Under the pieces are notes generated by a model. It was not told where the DNA came from, did not search any database, and saw only the letters and a program-made list of their open reading frames with translations. Of a DNA stretch of 33,515 nucleotides, positions 9,742 through 19,834 are shown in pieces. Within the stretch, counting starts at the first letter, position 1. Each line of letters begins with the position of its first letter. The DNA comes from Rubrivivax sp. GTDB taxonomy: Bacteria; Pseudomonadota; Gammaproteobacteria; Burkholderiales; Burkholderiaceae_C. Where the stretch lies: assembly GCA_027483705.1 (NCBI GenBank), contig JAIXTY010000327.1, positions 1 to 33,515 of the forward strand, in the 5' to 3' direction. The translations under genes were made by a program, and so were the position numbers.

Positions 9742-10449
9742 ATGGGACAGACCGTGACCTTCACCCGCCCCGACGGCAGCACGCTGCAGGGCTATCTGGC
9801 CGAACCGGCCGGCGCCACCGCGGCAGCCGGCGCACCGGGCCTGGTGGTGATCCAGGAGTGGTGGGGCCTGAACGACCAGATCCGCGGCGTGGCCGACCGC
9901 ATGGCCGCCGCCGGCTACCGCGCGCTGGTGCCCGACCTGTACCGCGGCCAGAGCACGGTGGAGGCCGAAGAGGCGCACCACCTGATGACCAACCTGAACT
10001 TCGGCGACGCCGCCGGGCAGGACGTGCGCGGCGCGGTGCAGTTCCTCAAGGCCCGCGGCTCGGCCAAGGTCGGCGTCACCGGCTTCTGCATGGGCGGCGC
10101 GCTCACGGTGCTAGCGGCCGTGCATGTGCGCGAGGTCGACGCCGCCGTGCCGTGGTACGGGCTGCCGCCGCTGGAGTACGTGGAGGCCAGCGCCATCACC
10201 GCGCCCCTGATGGGCCACTGGGCCACTCAGGACGCCGTGTTCAAGATCGCCGATGTCGACGCGCTCGAAGCCAAGCTGCGCGCCGCTGGCCGCGCGTTCG
10301 AGTTCCACCGCTACGACTGCAAGCACGCCTTCGCCAACGAGACGCAGACGCCGGGCCACGAGACGCTGCCGATCCTGGGCTACGACGCCGCCGCGGCGGC
10401 GCTGGCCTGGCAGCGCACCGAGGCCTTCTTCGCGCAGCACCTGCGCTGA
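9742..10449 (+). CDS. Dienelactone hydrolase family protein
   Basis: VVIQEWWGLNDQIRGVADRMAAAGYRALVPDLYRG, VGVTGFCMGGALT (Cys nucleophile), YDCKHAFANE. Confidence 0.93.
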   Translation: MGQTVTFTRPDGSTLQGYLAEPAGATAAAGAPGLVVIQEWWGLNDQIRGVADRMAAAGYRALVPDLYRGQSTVEAEEAHHLMTNLNFGDAAGQDVRGAVQFLKARGSAKVGVTGFCMGGALTVLAAVHVREVDAAVPWYGLPPLEYVEASAITAPLMGHWATQDAVFKIADVDALEAKLRAAGRAFEFHRYDCKHAFANETQTPGHETLPILGYDAAAAALAWQRTEAFFAQHLR

Positions 10450-10465
10450 ACGCGACGGCGGCGCC

Positions 10466-11305
10466 TCAGGCCGAGGGGCCGCCCGCCGCGGCCAGCCGGC
10501 GGCCCAGTTCGGTGGCGCCGTCCAGGAAGGCGGCGTCGAGCACGCGCTGCATCACGTCGTTCAGGTGCTGGCCGGCCGGCGTGCGCAGGAAGGCCACGTA
10601 CTCCACCAGCTGCGCGTCGCTGGCACCGGCGTAGGCCACGGCGCTGATGGTGCGCAGCATCTGTTCGTAGGCCGGGCGCAGCCGCGGCAGCTGCTCGGCC
10701 AGCAGCGCGCGCGTGGCCTCGGGGCTCGGCGCCTGGCCGGGTGGCATCACACTGGCCAGGCCCTGGCGCACGCCGGCCACGGTGTTGAGCGTCATCGACA
10801 GCGCGCTGTCGACGCTCCCGCTGGCCGCCATCAGCGCCTCGATGTGGCCGCGGCGCTCGGCGCTCATGGCCTGCAGCCGCGCCGCGCCATCGGCCATCAC
10901 GATCTCGGTGTCGCGCTTGTCGGCGGCGGACTGCTCCTCCAGCCGCGTCATCAGCACGCCGGTGGGCGCGTCGTACCAGGCGAAGAGCGTCTTCAGGTGC
11001 GCCGAGTCCAGTTCCTGCGACACCAGGCGCATCGCCACGCCGCGCAGCCGGTCGACGGCGAAGGCGGCGGTGGCCGCGGCCTGCAGCCGCTCGGCCTCGG
11101 CGGGCTCGGGCGCGCGGCCCGACTGCGCCGCGCCTTCGACGATGCCCTCGCGCACCTGCGCGGCCACGCTCTCGAGCTGCACCCACAGCCCGCTCTTGCG
11201 CAGCAGCCGCTCGGCGGAGCCGGCGTCCACCTGCGCCCCGGCCAGCGCCGGCAGCATCAGCCCGAGCGCCAGCAGGGCGCCCCACCGTTTCAGGGTCAGC
11301 AGCAT
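10466..11305 (-). CDS. DUF2059 domain-containing secreted protein
   Basis: Signal peptide MLLTLKRWGALLALGLMLPALAGAQ; VEYVAFLRTPAGQHLNDVMQRVLDAAF resembles DUF2059. Start reset to ATG 11305. Confidence 0.65.
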   Translation of the reverse strand: MLLTLKRWGALLALGLMLPALAGAQVDAGSAERLLRKSGLWVQLESVAAQVREGIVEGAAQSGRAPEPAEAERLQAAATAAFAVDRLRGVAMRLVSQELDSAHLKTLFAWYDAPTGVLMTRLEEQSAADKRDTEIVMADGAARLQAMSAERRGHIEALMAASGSVDSALSMTLNTVAGVRQGLASVMPPGQAPSPEATRALLAEQLPRLRPAYEQMLRTISAVAYAGASDAQLVEYVAFLRTPAGQHLNDVMQRVLDAAFLDGATELGRRLAAAGGPSA

Positions 11306-11403
11306 TCGGGCCTCCGGTGGCGGGTGGCGCGGGCGGGCTGCCGGCGCCAGTGCGACCAGCATAGAACGGCCGCCGTCATGTCGTCACGCTACATTCAAGG
11401 GTG

Positions 11404-12756
11404 ATGGCCCACCCGGACGTCCGCGGCAACCCCTGCAGCAGCGCCAGCGCCGCCGCGCGCGACGCGGCCGAGCGCGCGCTGCGCCTGATGATGGTGTTCG
11501 ACGCACCGCCGCTGGCCGAGCTCGACGCCGCCATGGCCGCCGACCCCGGCTGGCTGCTGCCCCACGTCATGAAGGCCGGCTTCCTGCTGAGCCTGACCGA
11601 GCCCGCGCTGCTGGCCGAGGCCGACGCGCACCTCTCGCACGCCCGCGCGCTGGCCCGCGACGCCACACCGCGCGAGCGCGCCCACCTCGAGGCGCAGCAG
11701 CGCGTGCTCGAGGGCCGCTGGCGCGAGGCGCTGCGCCTGTGGGATGCGGTGCTGGTGGAGCACCCGCGCGACGCGCTGGCGCTGCAGTGGGCGCAACTCT
11801 GGGACTTCTACCGCGGCGACGCCGCCGCGCTGCGCCAGCGCCCGGCGCGCGCGCTGCCTGAATGGGACGAGGCCGATCCGCTCTACCCCTGCGTGCTGGG
11901 CCTGTGGGCCTTCGGCCTGGAGGAGTGCAATCTGTACCCGCAGGCCGAGGACGCCGGCCGCCGCGCGCTGGCGCTCGACCCCGGTGTGCCCTGGGCCGTG
12001 CACGCCGTGACGCACGTGATGGAGATGCAGGGCCGCTTCGAGGACGGCGCCAGCTGGCTGCGCCAGCAGCAGCCGCACTGGGCCGAGGGCAACGGCCTGG
12101 CCTGCCACCTGTGGTGGCACAAGGCGCTGTTCCGGCTGGAGGCGATGGACCTCGCCGGTGGGCTGCGCCTCGTGGACGCGCACCTCAGCGGCGAGGCGAT
12201 GCAGATCACGCTCAACCGTGTCGACGCCGCGTCGCTGCTGTGGCGGCTGCACCTGCTGGGCGAAGACGTCGCCGGCCACGGCCGCGCGCTGGTGGACGGC
12301 TGGCCGCTGCCCGACGACGAGGCCGGCCACTACGCCTTCAACGACGTGCACCGCGTGATGGCGCTGCTGCTGGCCGGCGAGGTGCCGCGCGCCGAGGCCT
12401 GGCTGGCGCGCTGCGCCGAACGCGCGCTGCAGGCCAGCGACGCCGGCCGCGACAACCACGCCATGGCGCGCGAGGTCGGCCTGCCGCTGATGCGCGGCCT
12501 GATCGCCCGCGCGCACGGCGACGCCGACGGCGCGGCCGACCTCATCGCGCCGGTGCGCGGCCAGGCGGTGCGCTTCGGCGGCAGCCACGCGCAGCGCGAC
12601 CTGATCGACCTCACGCTGCTGGCCGCCGCCGCCGAGGGCGGCCGCCGCAGCCTGGGCCGCGCGCTGCTGAACGAGCGCACGATGGCCAAGCCGGTGTCGC
12701 CGCTGTCGCGGCACTGGGCCGCGAGACTGGCCACCCCCACCGAAGCGAGGGCCTGA
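11404..12756 (+). CDS. Tetratricopeptide repeat protein (TTC38-like)
   Basis: Repeated alpha-helical units (ALALDPGVPWAVHAVTHVMEMQGRFEDGASWLRQQQPHWAEGNGLACHLWWHKALFRLE) resembling TPR38 proteins; ATG follows a GTG at 11401. Confidence 0.75.
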   Translation: MAHPDVRGNPCSSASAAARDAAERALRLMMVFDAPPLAELDAAMAADPGWLLPHVMKAGFLLSLTEPALLAEADAHLSHARALARDATPRERAHLEAQQRVLEGRWREALRLWDAVLVEHPRDALALQWAQLWDFYRGDAAALRQRPARALPEWDEADPLYPCVLGLWAFGLEECNLYPQAEDAGRRALALDPGVPWAVHAVTHVMEMQGRFEDGASWLRQQQPHWAEGNGLACHLWWHKALFRLEAMDLAGGLRLVDAHLSGEAMQITLNRVDAASLLWRLHLLGEDVAGHGRALVDGWPLPDDEAGHYAFNDVHRVMALLLAGEVPRAEAWLARCAERALQASDAGRDNHAMAREVGLPLMRGLIARAHGDADGAADLIAPVRGQAVRFGGSHAQRDLIDLTLLAAAAEGGRRSLGRALLNERTMAKPVSPLSRHWAARLATPTEARA

Positions 12757-13139
12757 TGGGAACGGACACCGACGGATCGAGTGCGGCCGAGAAGCGCGAG
12801 CAACGCCTGCGGCTGCTGGAAGACGACATCGGCCGCAAACTGGCCGAGAGCGAGGCCAGCGGCGAGCTGCGCCACGCGCGCAGTTGGGGCAAGCCGCTCG
12901 ACCTGGGCGACGGCTACGACGAGACGCCGGCCGAGCTGCGCATGGGCATGAAGATCCTCAAGGACGCCGGCGTCGTACCGCCCGAGGTGGAGCTGATGCG
13001 CGACATCGAGGCGCTGCGCCGCTCGCTCGAGGGCGCGGGTGACGACGCCACGGCACGGGCCGGGCGGCAGCGGCTGTCGGAGATGCAGCAGCAGCTGGCG
13101 CTGCGGCTGGAGAAACTGCGCAGCAGCGGCAGCTTCTGA
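12756..13139 (+). CDS. DnaJ-family domain (DUF1992) protein
   Basis: DDIGRKLAESEASGELRHARSWGKPLDLGDGYDETPAELRMGMKILKDAGVVPPEVELMRDIEALR matches the DUF1992 pattern; overlaps the upstream stop (TGATG). Confidence 0.8.
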   Translation: MGTDTDGSSAAEKREQRLRLLEDDIGRKLAESEASGELRHARSWGKPLDLGDGYDETPAELRMGMKILKDAGVVPPEVELMRDIEALRRSLEGAGDDATARAGRQRLSEMQQQLALRLEKLRSSGSF

Positions 13140-13150
13140 GGGCCGCGCGC

Positions 13151-13819
13151 TCAGCCGTGCGGCGCCTGCAGGCCCTCGGCCGCGATCGCCGCCTGCACCG
13201 CCGGCCGCGCCAGCATGCGCTGCTGGTATGCCGCGATGTGCGCGAAGCTGCGCGCCGGGCGCTCGGCGAAGTTGCGCGTCCAGCGCGTCAGCATCCAGGC
13301 CATCGGGTCGGCGGCGGTGTAGCGCTCGCCCAGCAGCCAGGGCTCGCCGTGCGAGGCCAGTTGCGCGTCGAGCTGCTCCAGCAGCAGGCCCACGCGGGCC
13401 ATCGAACGCGCCTTCACCTGCGCGGCGCCGTCGGTGTTGCCGTCGGCCACCAGGCGCTCGGGGTAGAAGTAGGGGATCAGCGCGGCCTGCAGCGTGTTGG
13501 TGAGCCACACCAGCCACTTGTAGTAGTGCGCGCGTTCGGCGCTGCCCAGCGCGGGCGCCAGGCCGGCGGCCGGGTGCGTGTCGGCGAGGTGCAGCAGGAT
13601 GGCGGACGTTTCGTACAGCACCAGTTCGCCACCGAACGCGGGCCGGCGGTCCACCAGCACCGGGATCAGCCCGTTGGGGTTGAGCTTCAGATAGGCCGCC
13701 GACTTGTGCGCCGCGGCCTCGGTGCTGACCAGGACGAGCTCGAAAGGCGCGCCGATCTCGTGCAGCAGCACATGGGGCGCCAGGTTGGCCGAGCCGGGGT
13801 TGTAGTGCAGGGTGATCAT
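13151..13819 (-). CDS. Glutathione S-transferase family protein
   Basis: MITLHYNPGSANLAPHVLLHEIGAPFELVLV...YLKLNPNGLIPVLVDRRP...LYETSAILLHLADTHP; GST N-terminal thioredoxin-like fold. Start reset to ATG 13819. Confidence 0.9.
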   Translation of the reverse strand: MITLHYNPGSANLAPHVLLHEIGAPFELVLVSTEAAAHKSAAYLKLNPNGLIPVLVDRRPAFGGELVLYETSAILLHLADTHPAAGLAPALGSAERAHYYKWLVWLTNTLQAALIPYFYPERLVADGNTDGAAQVKARSMARVGLLLEQLDAQLASHGEPWLLGERYTAADPMAWMLTRWTRNFAERPARSFAHIAAYQQRMLARPAVQAAIAAEGLQAPHG

Positions 13820-13902
13820 GTTTGCATGATGGCACGCGACGCAGCGGCCACCCCGGGCTTGCAGGGGCTTGAAGCCGGCAGGCCCGCGCCCCAACTCGCC
13901 CG

Positions 13903-14781
13903 ATGGCCCCTGAACTGAGCTGGCTGCTGCCGCTGACCCTGCTGCTGGTGCTGGCCAGCGTGGCGGGCTGGCTGGCCGGCCCGGGCCTGGTGCAGCGCTG
14001 GCGCCGCGCGCGCGTGCGGCGCCAGCCCTTCCCGCCCGCGTGGCGCGCGGTGCTGCGCGAGCGCATGCCGGCCTTTGCGCAACTGCCGCCCGACATCCAG
14101 GTGCGGCTGAAGAAACACGCACAGGTGCTGCTGGCCGAGGTGCCCTTCATCGGCTGCGGCGGGCTCGTCGTCGACGACGAGGTGCGCGTGCTGGTGGCGG
14201 TGCAGGCCTCGCTGCTGCTGCTGGGGCGGGGCGATGGCGGCTTCGGCGGCCTGACCCGCGTGCTGGTCTACCCGGGCGCCTTCGTCGTGGACCGCACGCT
14301 GCCGCAGCCCGACGGCACGCTGCGCGAGGAGCGCCAGGTGCTGGCCGGCGAATCGTGGCAGCAGGGCCAGGTGGTGCTGTCGTGGAACGACGTGCTCGAC
14401 GGCGCGGCCGAACCCGAGGACGGCCGCAATGTCGTCATTCACGAATTTGCGCATCGACTCGACCAGTCACAAGGCGGCGCCAATGGCGCACCCTGGCTCC
14501 CCGGTGCCGGACGGCGCCGGCAGTGGGCCCGCGTATTCAGTGCCGAATTCGAGGCGCTGCAACGCCGACTGGCCGCCGGAGAAAGCGGTCTGATCGATGC
14601 CTATGCCGCCACGAATGCCGCCGAGTTCTTTGCCGTGACGAGTGAACTGTTCTTCGAACGGCCCGAGGCCCTGGCCCAGGCCCATCCGGCGCTTCACGAG
14701 CAACTGCGCGGGTTCTATGGCGTCGACCCGCGGTTGTGGCGGGCCGTCACACCCCTTCTCAGACGGCCTGCCAACGCCTGA
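13903..14781 (+). CDS. mtfA: MtfA-like zinc-dependent peptidase (M90 family)
   Basis: RQPFPPAWRAVLRERMPAFAQLPPDIQVRLKKHAQVLLAEVPFIGCGG, VVIHEFAHRLDQSQGGANGAPWL, AATNAAEFFAVTSELFFERPEAL. Confidence 0.88.
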   Translation: MAPELSWLLPLTLLLVLASVAGWLAGPGLVQRWRRARVRRQPFPPAWRAVLRERMPAFAQLPPDIQVRLKKHAQVLLAEVPFIGCGGLVVDDEVRVLVAVQASLLLLGRGDGGFGGLTRVLVYPGAFVVDRTLPQPDGTLREERQVLAGESWQQGQVVLSWNDVLDGAAEPEDGRNVVIHEFAHRLDQSQGGANGAPWLPGAGRRRQWARVFSAEFEALQRRLAAGESGLIDAYAATNAAEFFAVTSELFFERPEALAQAHPALHEQLRGFYGVDPRLWRAVTPLLRRPANA

Positions 14782-14783
14782 AC

Positions 14784-14802
14784 CGCATTCGGTTCGAATG
14801 CG
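14784..14802. repeat. Inverted repeat immediately after the mtfA stop
   Basis: CGCATTCG-GTT-CGAATGCG, perfect 8-bp arms; possible terminator or regulatory site. Confidence 0.7.
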
Positions 14803-14818
14803 CCGGTCGAATGCGCCG
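14794..14818. repeat. Tandem direct repeat upstream of the hns-like gene
   Basis: TCGAATGCGCCG occurs twice (14794-14805 and 14807-14818), 13-nt period. Confidence 0.8.
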
Positions 14819-14819
14819 T

Positions 14820-14836
14820 CATTACGCTTCGTAATG
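14820..14836. repeat. Inverted repeat upstream of the hns-like gene
   Basis: CATTACG-CTT-CGTAATG, perfect 7-bp arms. Confidence 0.75.
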
Positions 14837-15000
14837 CGCGCCGAAAGCAGATTGTGTTATGGTCCGCGCCGCACGCAGATGCCGGGCGGAAAGGCGGCGG
14901 TGTGCAACGCACATTCCGTCGAATCCAATTCCGCCATAACTCACCCACCACGGCCGCAGTTCGCTGCGGCTCCAGGGAGCCTCTCATTTCACCGAGCACC

Positions 15001-15351
15001 ATGACGAAAAGCTACGCCCAGATCGTGAAGCAGATCAAGGCCCTGGAGGCCGAAGCCGAAAAGGCGCGCCGCACCGAGATCGACGGTGTCATCACGCGCA
15101 TCCGCGAGGCCATCCAGTTCTACAACCTGACCGCTGCCGACCTGGGCCTCACGGTCAAGGCCAAGCCCGAAAGCGCCAAGAGCGACGCGCCGGCCAAGCG
15201 CAAGAAGCGCAAGTCCGCCGCCAAGACCACCGCCGTGGCCAAGTACTCCGACGGCCAGGGCAACACCTGGGTCGGCCGCGGCAAGCGTCCGCAGTGGCTG
15301 CGCGACGGGCTGGCCGCGGGCAAGCAGCTCTCGGACTTCCTGATCAAGTAA
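15001..15351 (+). CDS. H-NS family nucleoid-associated protein
   Basis: MTKSYAQIVKQIKALEAEAEKARRTEIDGVITRIREAI...; C-terminal DNA-binding motif KYSDGQGNTWVGRGKRPQWLRDGLAAGKQLSDFLI. Confidence 0.93.
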   Translation: MTKSYAQIVKQIKALEAEAEKARRTEIDGVITRIREAIQFYNLTAADLGLTVKAKPESAKSDAPAKRKKRKSAAKTTAVAKYSDGQGNTWVGRGKRPQWLRDGLAAGKQLSDFLIK

Positions 15352-15371
15352 CGCGCACGGGCGCCGCTCAC

Positions 15372-15391
15372 GCCGTGGCCTGTGCCACGGC
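15372..15391. terminator. Hairpin between convergent hns and glpK (distal copy)
   Basis: GCCGTGGC-CTGT-GCCACGGC, perfect 8-bp arms, 4-nt loop; no U-tract. Confidence 0.55.
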
Positions 15392-15397
15392 AGCTCT

Positions 15398-16882
<1,485 letters not shown>

Positions 16883-16904
16883 CGGCCACTCCTGACTGTG
16901 GTGA

Positions 16905-18731
16905 TCAGGCCCTGGCCTGCGCCTCGATCCAGCCGTCGATCACGCGCTCCAGCACGGGCAGTGACAGCGGGCCCTGGTCGAGCACGGCGTTGTGAAACTG
17001 GCGGATGTCGAAGCGGTTGCCCAGCCGCGCACGGGCGCGGTCGCGCAGCTCGTCGATCTTGAGCTTGCCGATCATGTAGGCGAGCGCCTGCCCGGGCTGC
17101 GAGGTGTAGCGGTCGACCTCGCTCTCGACGAAGCCGCGCTCGACGCCGGTGTTTTCGACCATGAAGTCGATGGCCTGCTGGCGGCTCCAGCCCAGCGCGT
17201 GGATGCCGGTGTCCACCACCAGCCGCGCAGCGCGGAAGGCCTGCCACTGAAGATGGCCGTAACGCGAGTACGGGTCGGTGTACAGGCCGAGGTCGAAGCC
17301 CAGCGTCTCGGCGTACAGCGCCCAGCCCTCGCTGAACGCGGTGAAGCCGAAGCCGCCGCGCCGGAAGGCCGGCAGGCTCTTCAGCTCGGTGGCGCGCGCC
17401 ACCTGCATGTGGTGGCCGGGCAGCGCCTCGTGCGTGACGAGTGTTTCCATCGCCCACTTCGGTTTCTTGCGGAATGACAGCACGTCGGCAAAGAAGGTGC
17501 CGCCGCGGCTGCCGTCCAGCGCCGGGCCGTTGTAGTACTCGGCGCGCGCGCCCATGTGCGCCGGCATCGGGCTCACGCCGTAGGGCGCGCGAGGCAGCTC
17601 GGCAAAGAGCTTGGGCACTTCAGCATCGACGCGCTTGGCGATCTCGCGGTAGCCGGCCAGCAGCTCGGCCGGGCTAGTGTGGAAGAAGCGCGGGTCGGTG
17701 TTCATGAAGTTCACGAACGCGGCCCAGTCGCCGTTGAATTTCGTTTCCACGCGCACGGCGTCCATCTCGCCGCGCAGGCGCTTGAGTTCGCGCTGGCCGA
17801 TGTCGTGGATCTGCTGGGGCGCGAGCGCCGTTGTGGTGTTGTGGCGCACCAGCATCGCGTAGACGGCACGGCCCTCGGGGTAGCCGCTCATCGCGCCGCT
17901 CACCGGCGCCTTGGGCAGGTACTCGCGCTCGATGAAGGCGCGCAGCCGCTGCTGCGCCGGCACCACGTGTCGCGTGACGGCGTCGCGCGCGGCGGCCTGC
18001 AGCCGCTCGCGCTCGGCCGGCGCGATCTGCGTCGACAGGCGCTTGAACGGCGCGTAGTGCGGATTGGCCTCGACGTCGGCCGTGAGCTGCCCGTCGATCT
18101 GCGCCAGAACGCGCTGCAGCACCTCGCGCGGGGGCACCCAGCCGGCCGCCAGGCCACGCCGCAGGTTGGCGATCTCCTGGTCGATGCGCAGCGGGTACGC
18201 GGCCAGGCGCGCCAGCGACTTCTCGACGAGGTCCACGCGCGACATCGGGCTCACGGCCAGCAGGTCGGCCAGCTGCGTGTGCGGGCCGCCGAGCGCGCGC
18301 AGGTTCATCGTGCGCCAGCCGGCAAAGGCGGCCTGCTCGATCTGCCGCTGCTGCGCCTCGATGAACAGCTCGCGCGAGATGCGGTCCTGCGGCGACAGCG
18401 CCGCGGCCGGCACCGCCTGCGCCTGCTCGAGGTAGCGCCGCGCGGCGGCGTCGCGCTCGGCCTGCGCCTCGGGGCTGGCGTCGTTGAGGCGGTCGCCAAA
18501 GCGGTGGTCGCCGCGGTAGGTGGCCCACTCGGGCGAACGGCGCGTGCCCTCGTCGAAGCTGGTGGCAAAGAGCGCGTGCAGGCGCTGCGTGGGCTCGTTG
18601 GGGGCGGTGCTGGACGCGGTGTTGGGGGTGCTCTCGGCGTGCGCCGGCAGCGTGGCCGCGATGGCCAGCGCCAGCGCGGCGCCCAGCAGGTGCCGTCGGC
18701 CCAGCGGCCACGCGGATGCTTGAAGGTTCAC
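16905..18731 (-). CDS. DUF885 domain-containing secreted protein
   Basis: [51 protein letters not shown] is diagnostic of DUF885; signal [37 protein letters not shown] start 18731. Confidence 0.92.
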   Translation of the reverse strand: MNLQASAWPLGRRHLLGAALALAIAATLPAHAESTPNTASSTAPNEPTQRLHALFATSFDEGTRRSPEWATYRGDHRFGDRLNDASPEAQAERDAAARRYLEQAQAVPAAALSPQDRISRELFIEAQQRQIEQAAFAGWRTMNLRALGGPHTQLADLLAVSPMSRVDLVEKSLARLAAYPLRIDQEIANLRRGLAAGWVPPREVLQRVLAQIDGQLTADVEANPHYAPFKRLSTQIAPAERERLQAAARDAVTRHVVPAQQRLRAFIEREYLPKAPVSGAMSGYPEGRAVYAMLVRHNTTTALAPQQIHDIGQRELKRLRGEMDAVRVETKFNGDWAAFVNFMNTDPRFFHTSPAELLAGYREIAKRVDAEVPKLFAELPRAPYGVSPMPAHMGARAEYYNGPALDGSRGGTFFADVLSFRKKPKWAMETLVTHEALPGHHMQVARATELKSLPAFRRGGFGFTAFSEGWALYAETLGFDLGLYTDPYSRYGHLQWQAFRAARLVVDTGIHALGWSRQQAIDFMVENTGVERGFVESEVDRYTSQPGQALAYMIGKLKIDELRDRARARLGNRFDIRQFHNAVLDQGPLSLPVLERVIDGWIEAQARA

Positions 18732-18847
18732 GGAAGAATCCTGTCGCGAAAACGGAAGCGGAAGCGGCGCATTGTGGGCCGGTGCGATGATCGCGGCCCT
18801 CCGGACGGGCCCGCATCGGCGCACCGCCACCGGGGCACCCACAACCC

Positions 18848-19831
18848 ATGCATCCCACTCGTCATTCGCTCGTCACCGGCACCCTCTTCGCGCTCGCCGC
18901 CGGCCTGATGTGGGGCCTGGTGTTCATCGCCCCGACGCTGCTGCCACAGTACCCCGCGGCGCTGCTGGTGGTGGGCCGCTACCTGGCCTTCGGGCTGATC
19001 GCGCTGCCGCTGGCCTGGCTGGCGCGCGACGCGCTGCGCCAGCTGTCGCGCGCCGACTGGCTGGAGGCGCTCAAGCTCTCGGCCGTGGGCAACCTGCTGT
19101 ACTACCTGTGCCTGGCGGCGTCCATCCAGATGGCGGGCGGGCCGCTGCCGACGATGCTGATCGGCACGCTGCCGGTGATCATCGCCATCGTCTCCAACCT
19201 GCGCAGCGGCGCGGCGGTGCGCGCCCGCGACGGGCGGCTGCCGTGGGCGCGGCTGGCGCCGTCGCTGGCGCTCATCGCCGCCGGCATCGGCTTCGTCAAC
19301 CAGGCCGAGCTGGCGCGGCTGCAGGCCACCGGCGACGTCGACCTGGCGCGCTACGGCCTGGGCGCGCTGCTCGCGGTGGGCGCCGTGGCCTGCTGGACCT
19401 GGTACCCCATCCGCAACGCCGACTGGCTGCGCGCGCACGCCGACCGCTCGCCCAGTGCCTGGGCCACGGCGCAGGGCCTGGCGACGCTGCCGCTGGCCGC
19501 CACAGGCTACGCGCTGCTGTGGGCCTTCGACGCGGCCTTCGGTGGTGGCGCGCTGCAGATGCCCTTCGGCCCGCGCATGTGGGAGTTCATCGGCCTGATG
19601 CTGGCCATCGGCCTGTTCGCCAGCTGGCTGGGCACGCTGTGCTGGAACGAGGCCAGCCAGCGCCTGCCGCCGGCGCTGGCGGGGCAGCTGATCGTCTTCG
19701 AGACCCTGGCCGCGCTGGCCTATGCGCTGGTGCTGCGCGGCGAGGCCCCCGCACCCGGCGTGCTGGTGGGCGTGGTGCTGCTGGTGGCCGGCGTGCTGTG
19801 GGCGCTGCGCGTCAAGCCGCAGGCGGCGTAG
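18848..19831 (+). CDS. DMT (EamA) family transporter
   Basis: About 10 TM helices; FALAAGLMWGLVFIAPTLLPQYPAALLVVGRYLAFGL; ASWLGTLCWNEASQRLPPALAGQLIVFETLAALAYALVLRGEAP. Confidence 0.9.
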   Translation: MHPTRHSLVTGTLFALAAGLMWGLVFIAPTLLPQYPAALLVVGRYLAFGLIALPLAWLARDALRQLSRADWLEALKLSAVGNLLYYLCLAASIQMAGGPLPTMLIGTLPVIIAIVSNLRSGAAVRARDGRLPWARLAPSLALIAAGIGFVNQAELARLQATGDVDLARYGLGALLAVGAVACWTWYPIRNADWLRAHADRSPSAWATAQGLATLPLAATGYALLWAFDAAFGGGALQMPFGPRMWEFIGLMLAIGLFASWLGTLCWNEASQRLPPALAGQLIVFETLAALAYALVLRGEAPAPGVLVGVVLLVAGVLWALRVKPQAA

Positions 19832-19834
19832 CGG

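Noticed and set aside
13151-13819. GST as the missing maleylacetoacetate isomerase
   Set aside because: N-terminal sequence (HYNPGSANLAPHVLL) lacks the expected MaiA Ser/Cys motif, and the gene is not linked to hmgA/fahA.
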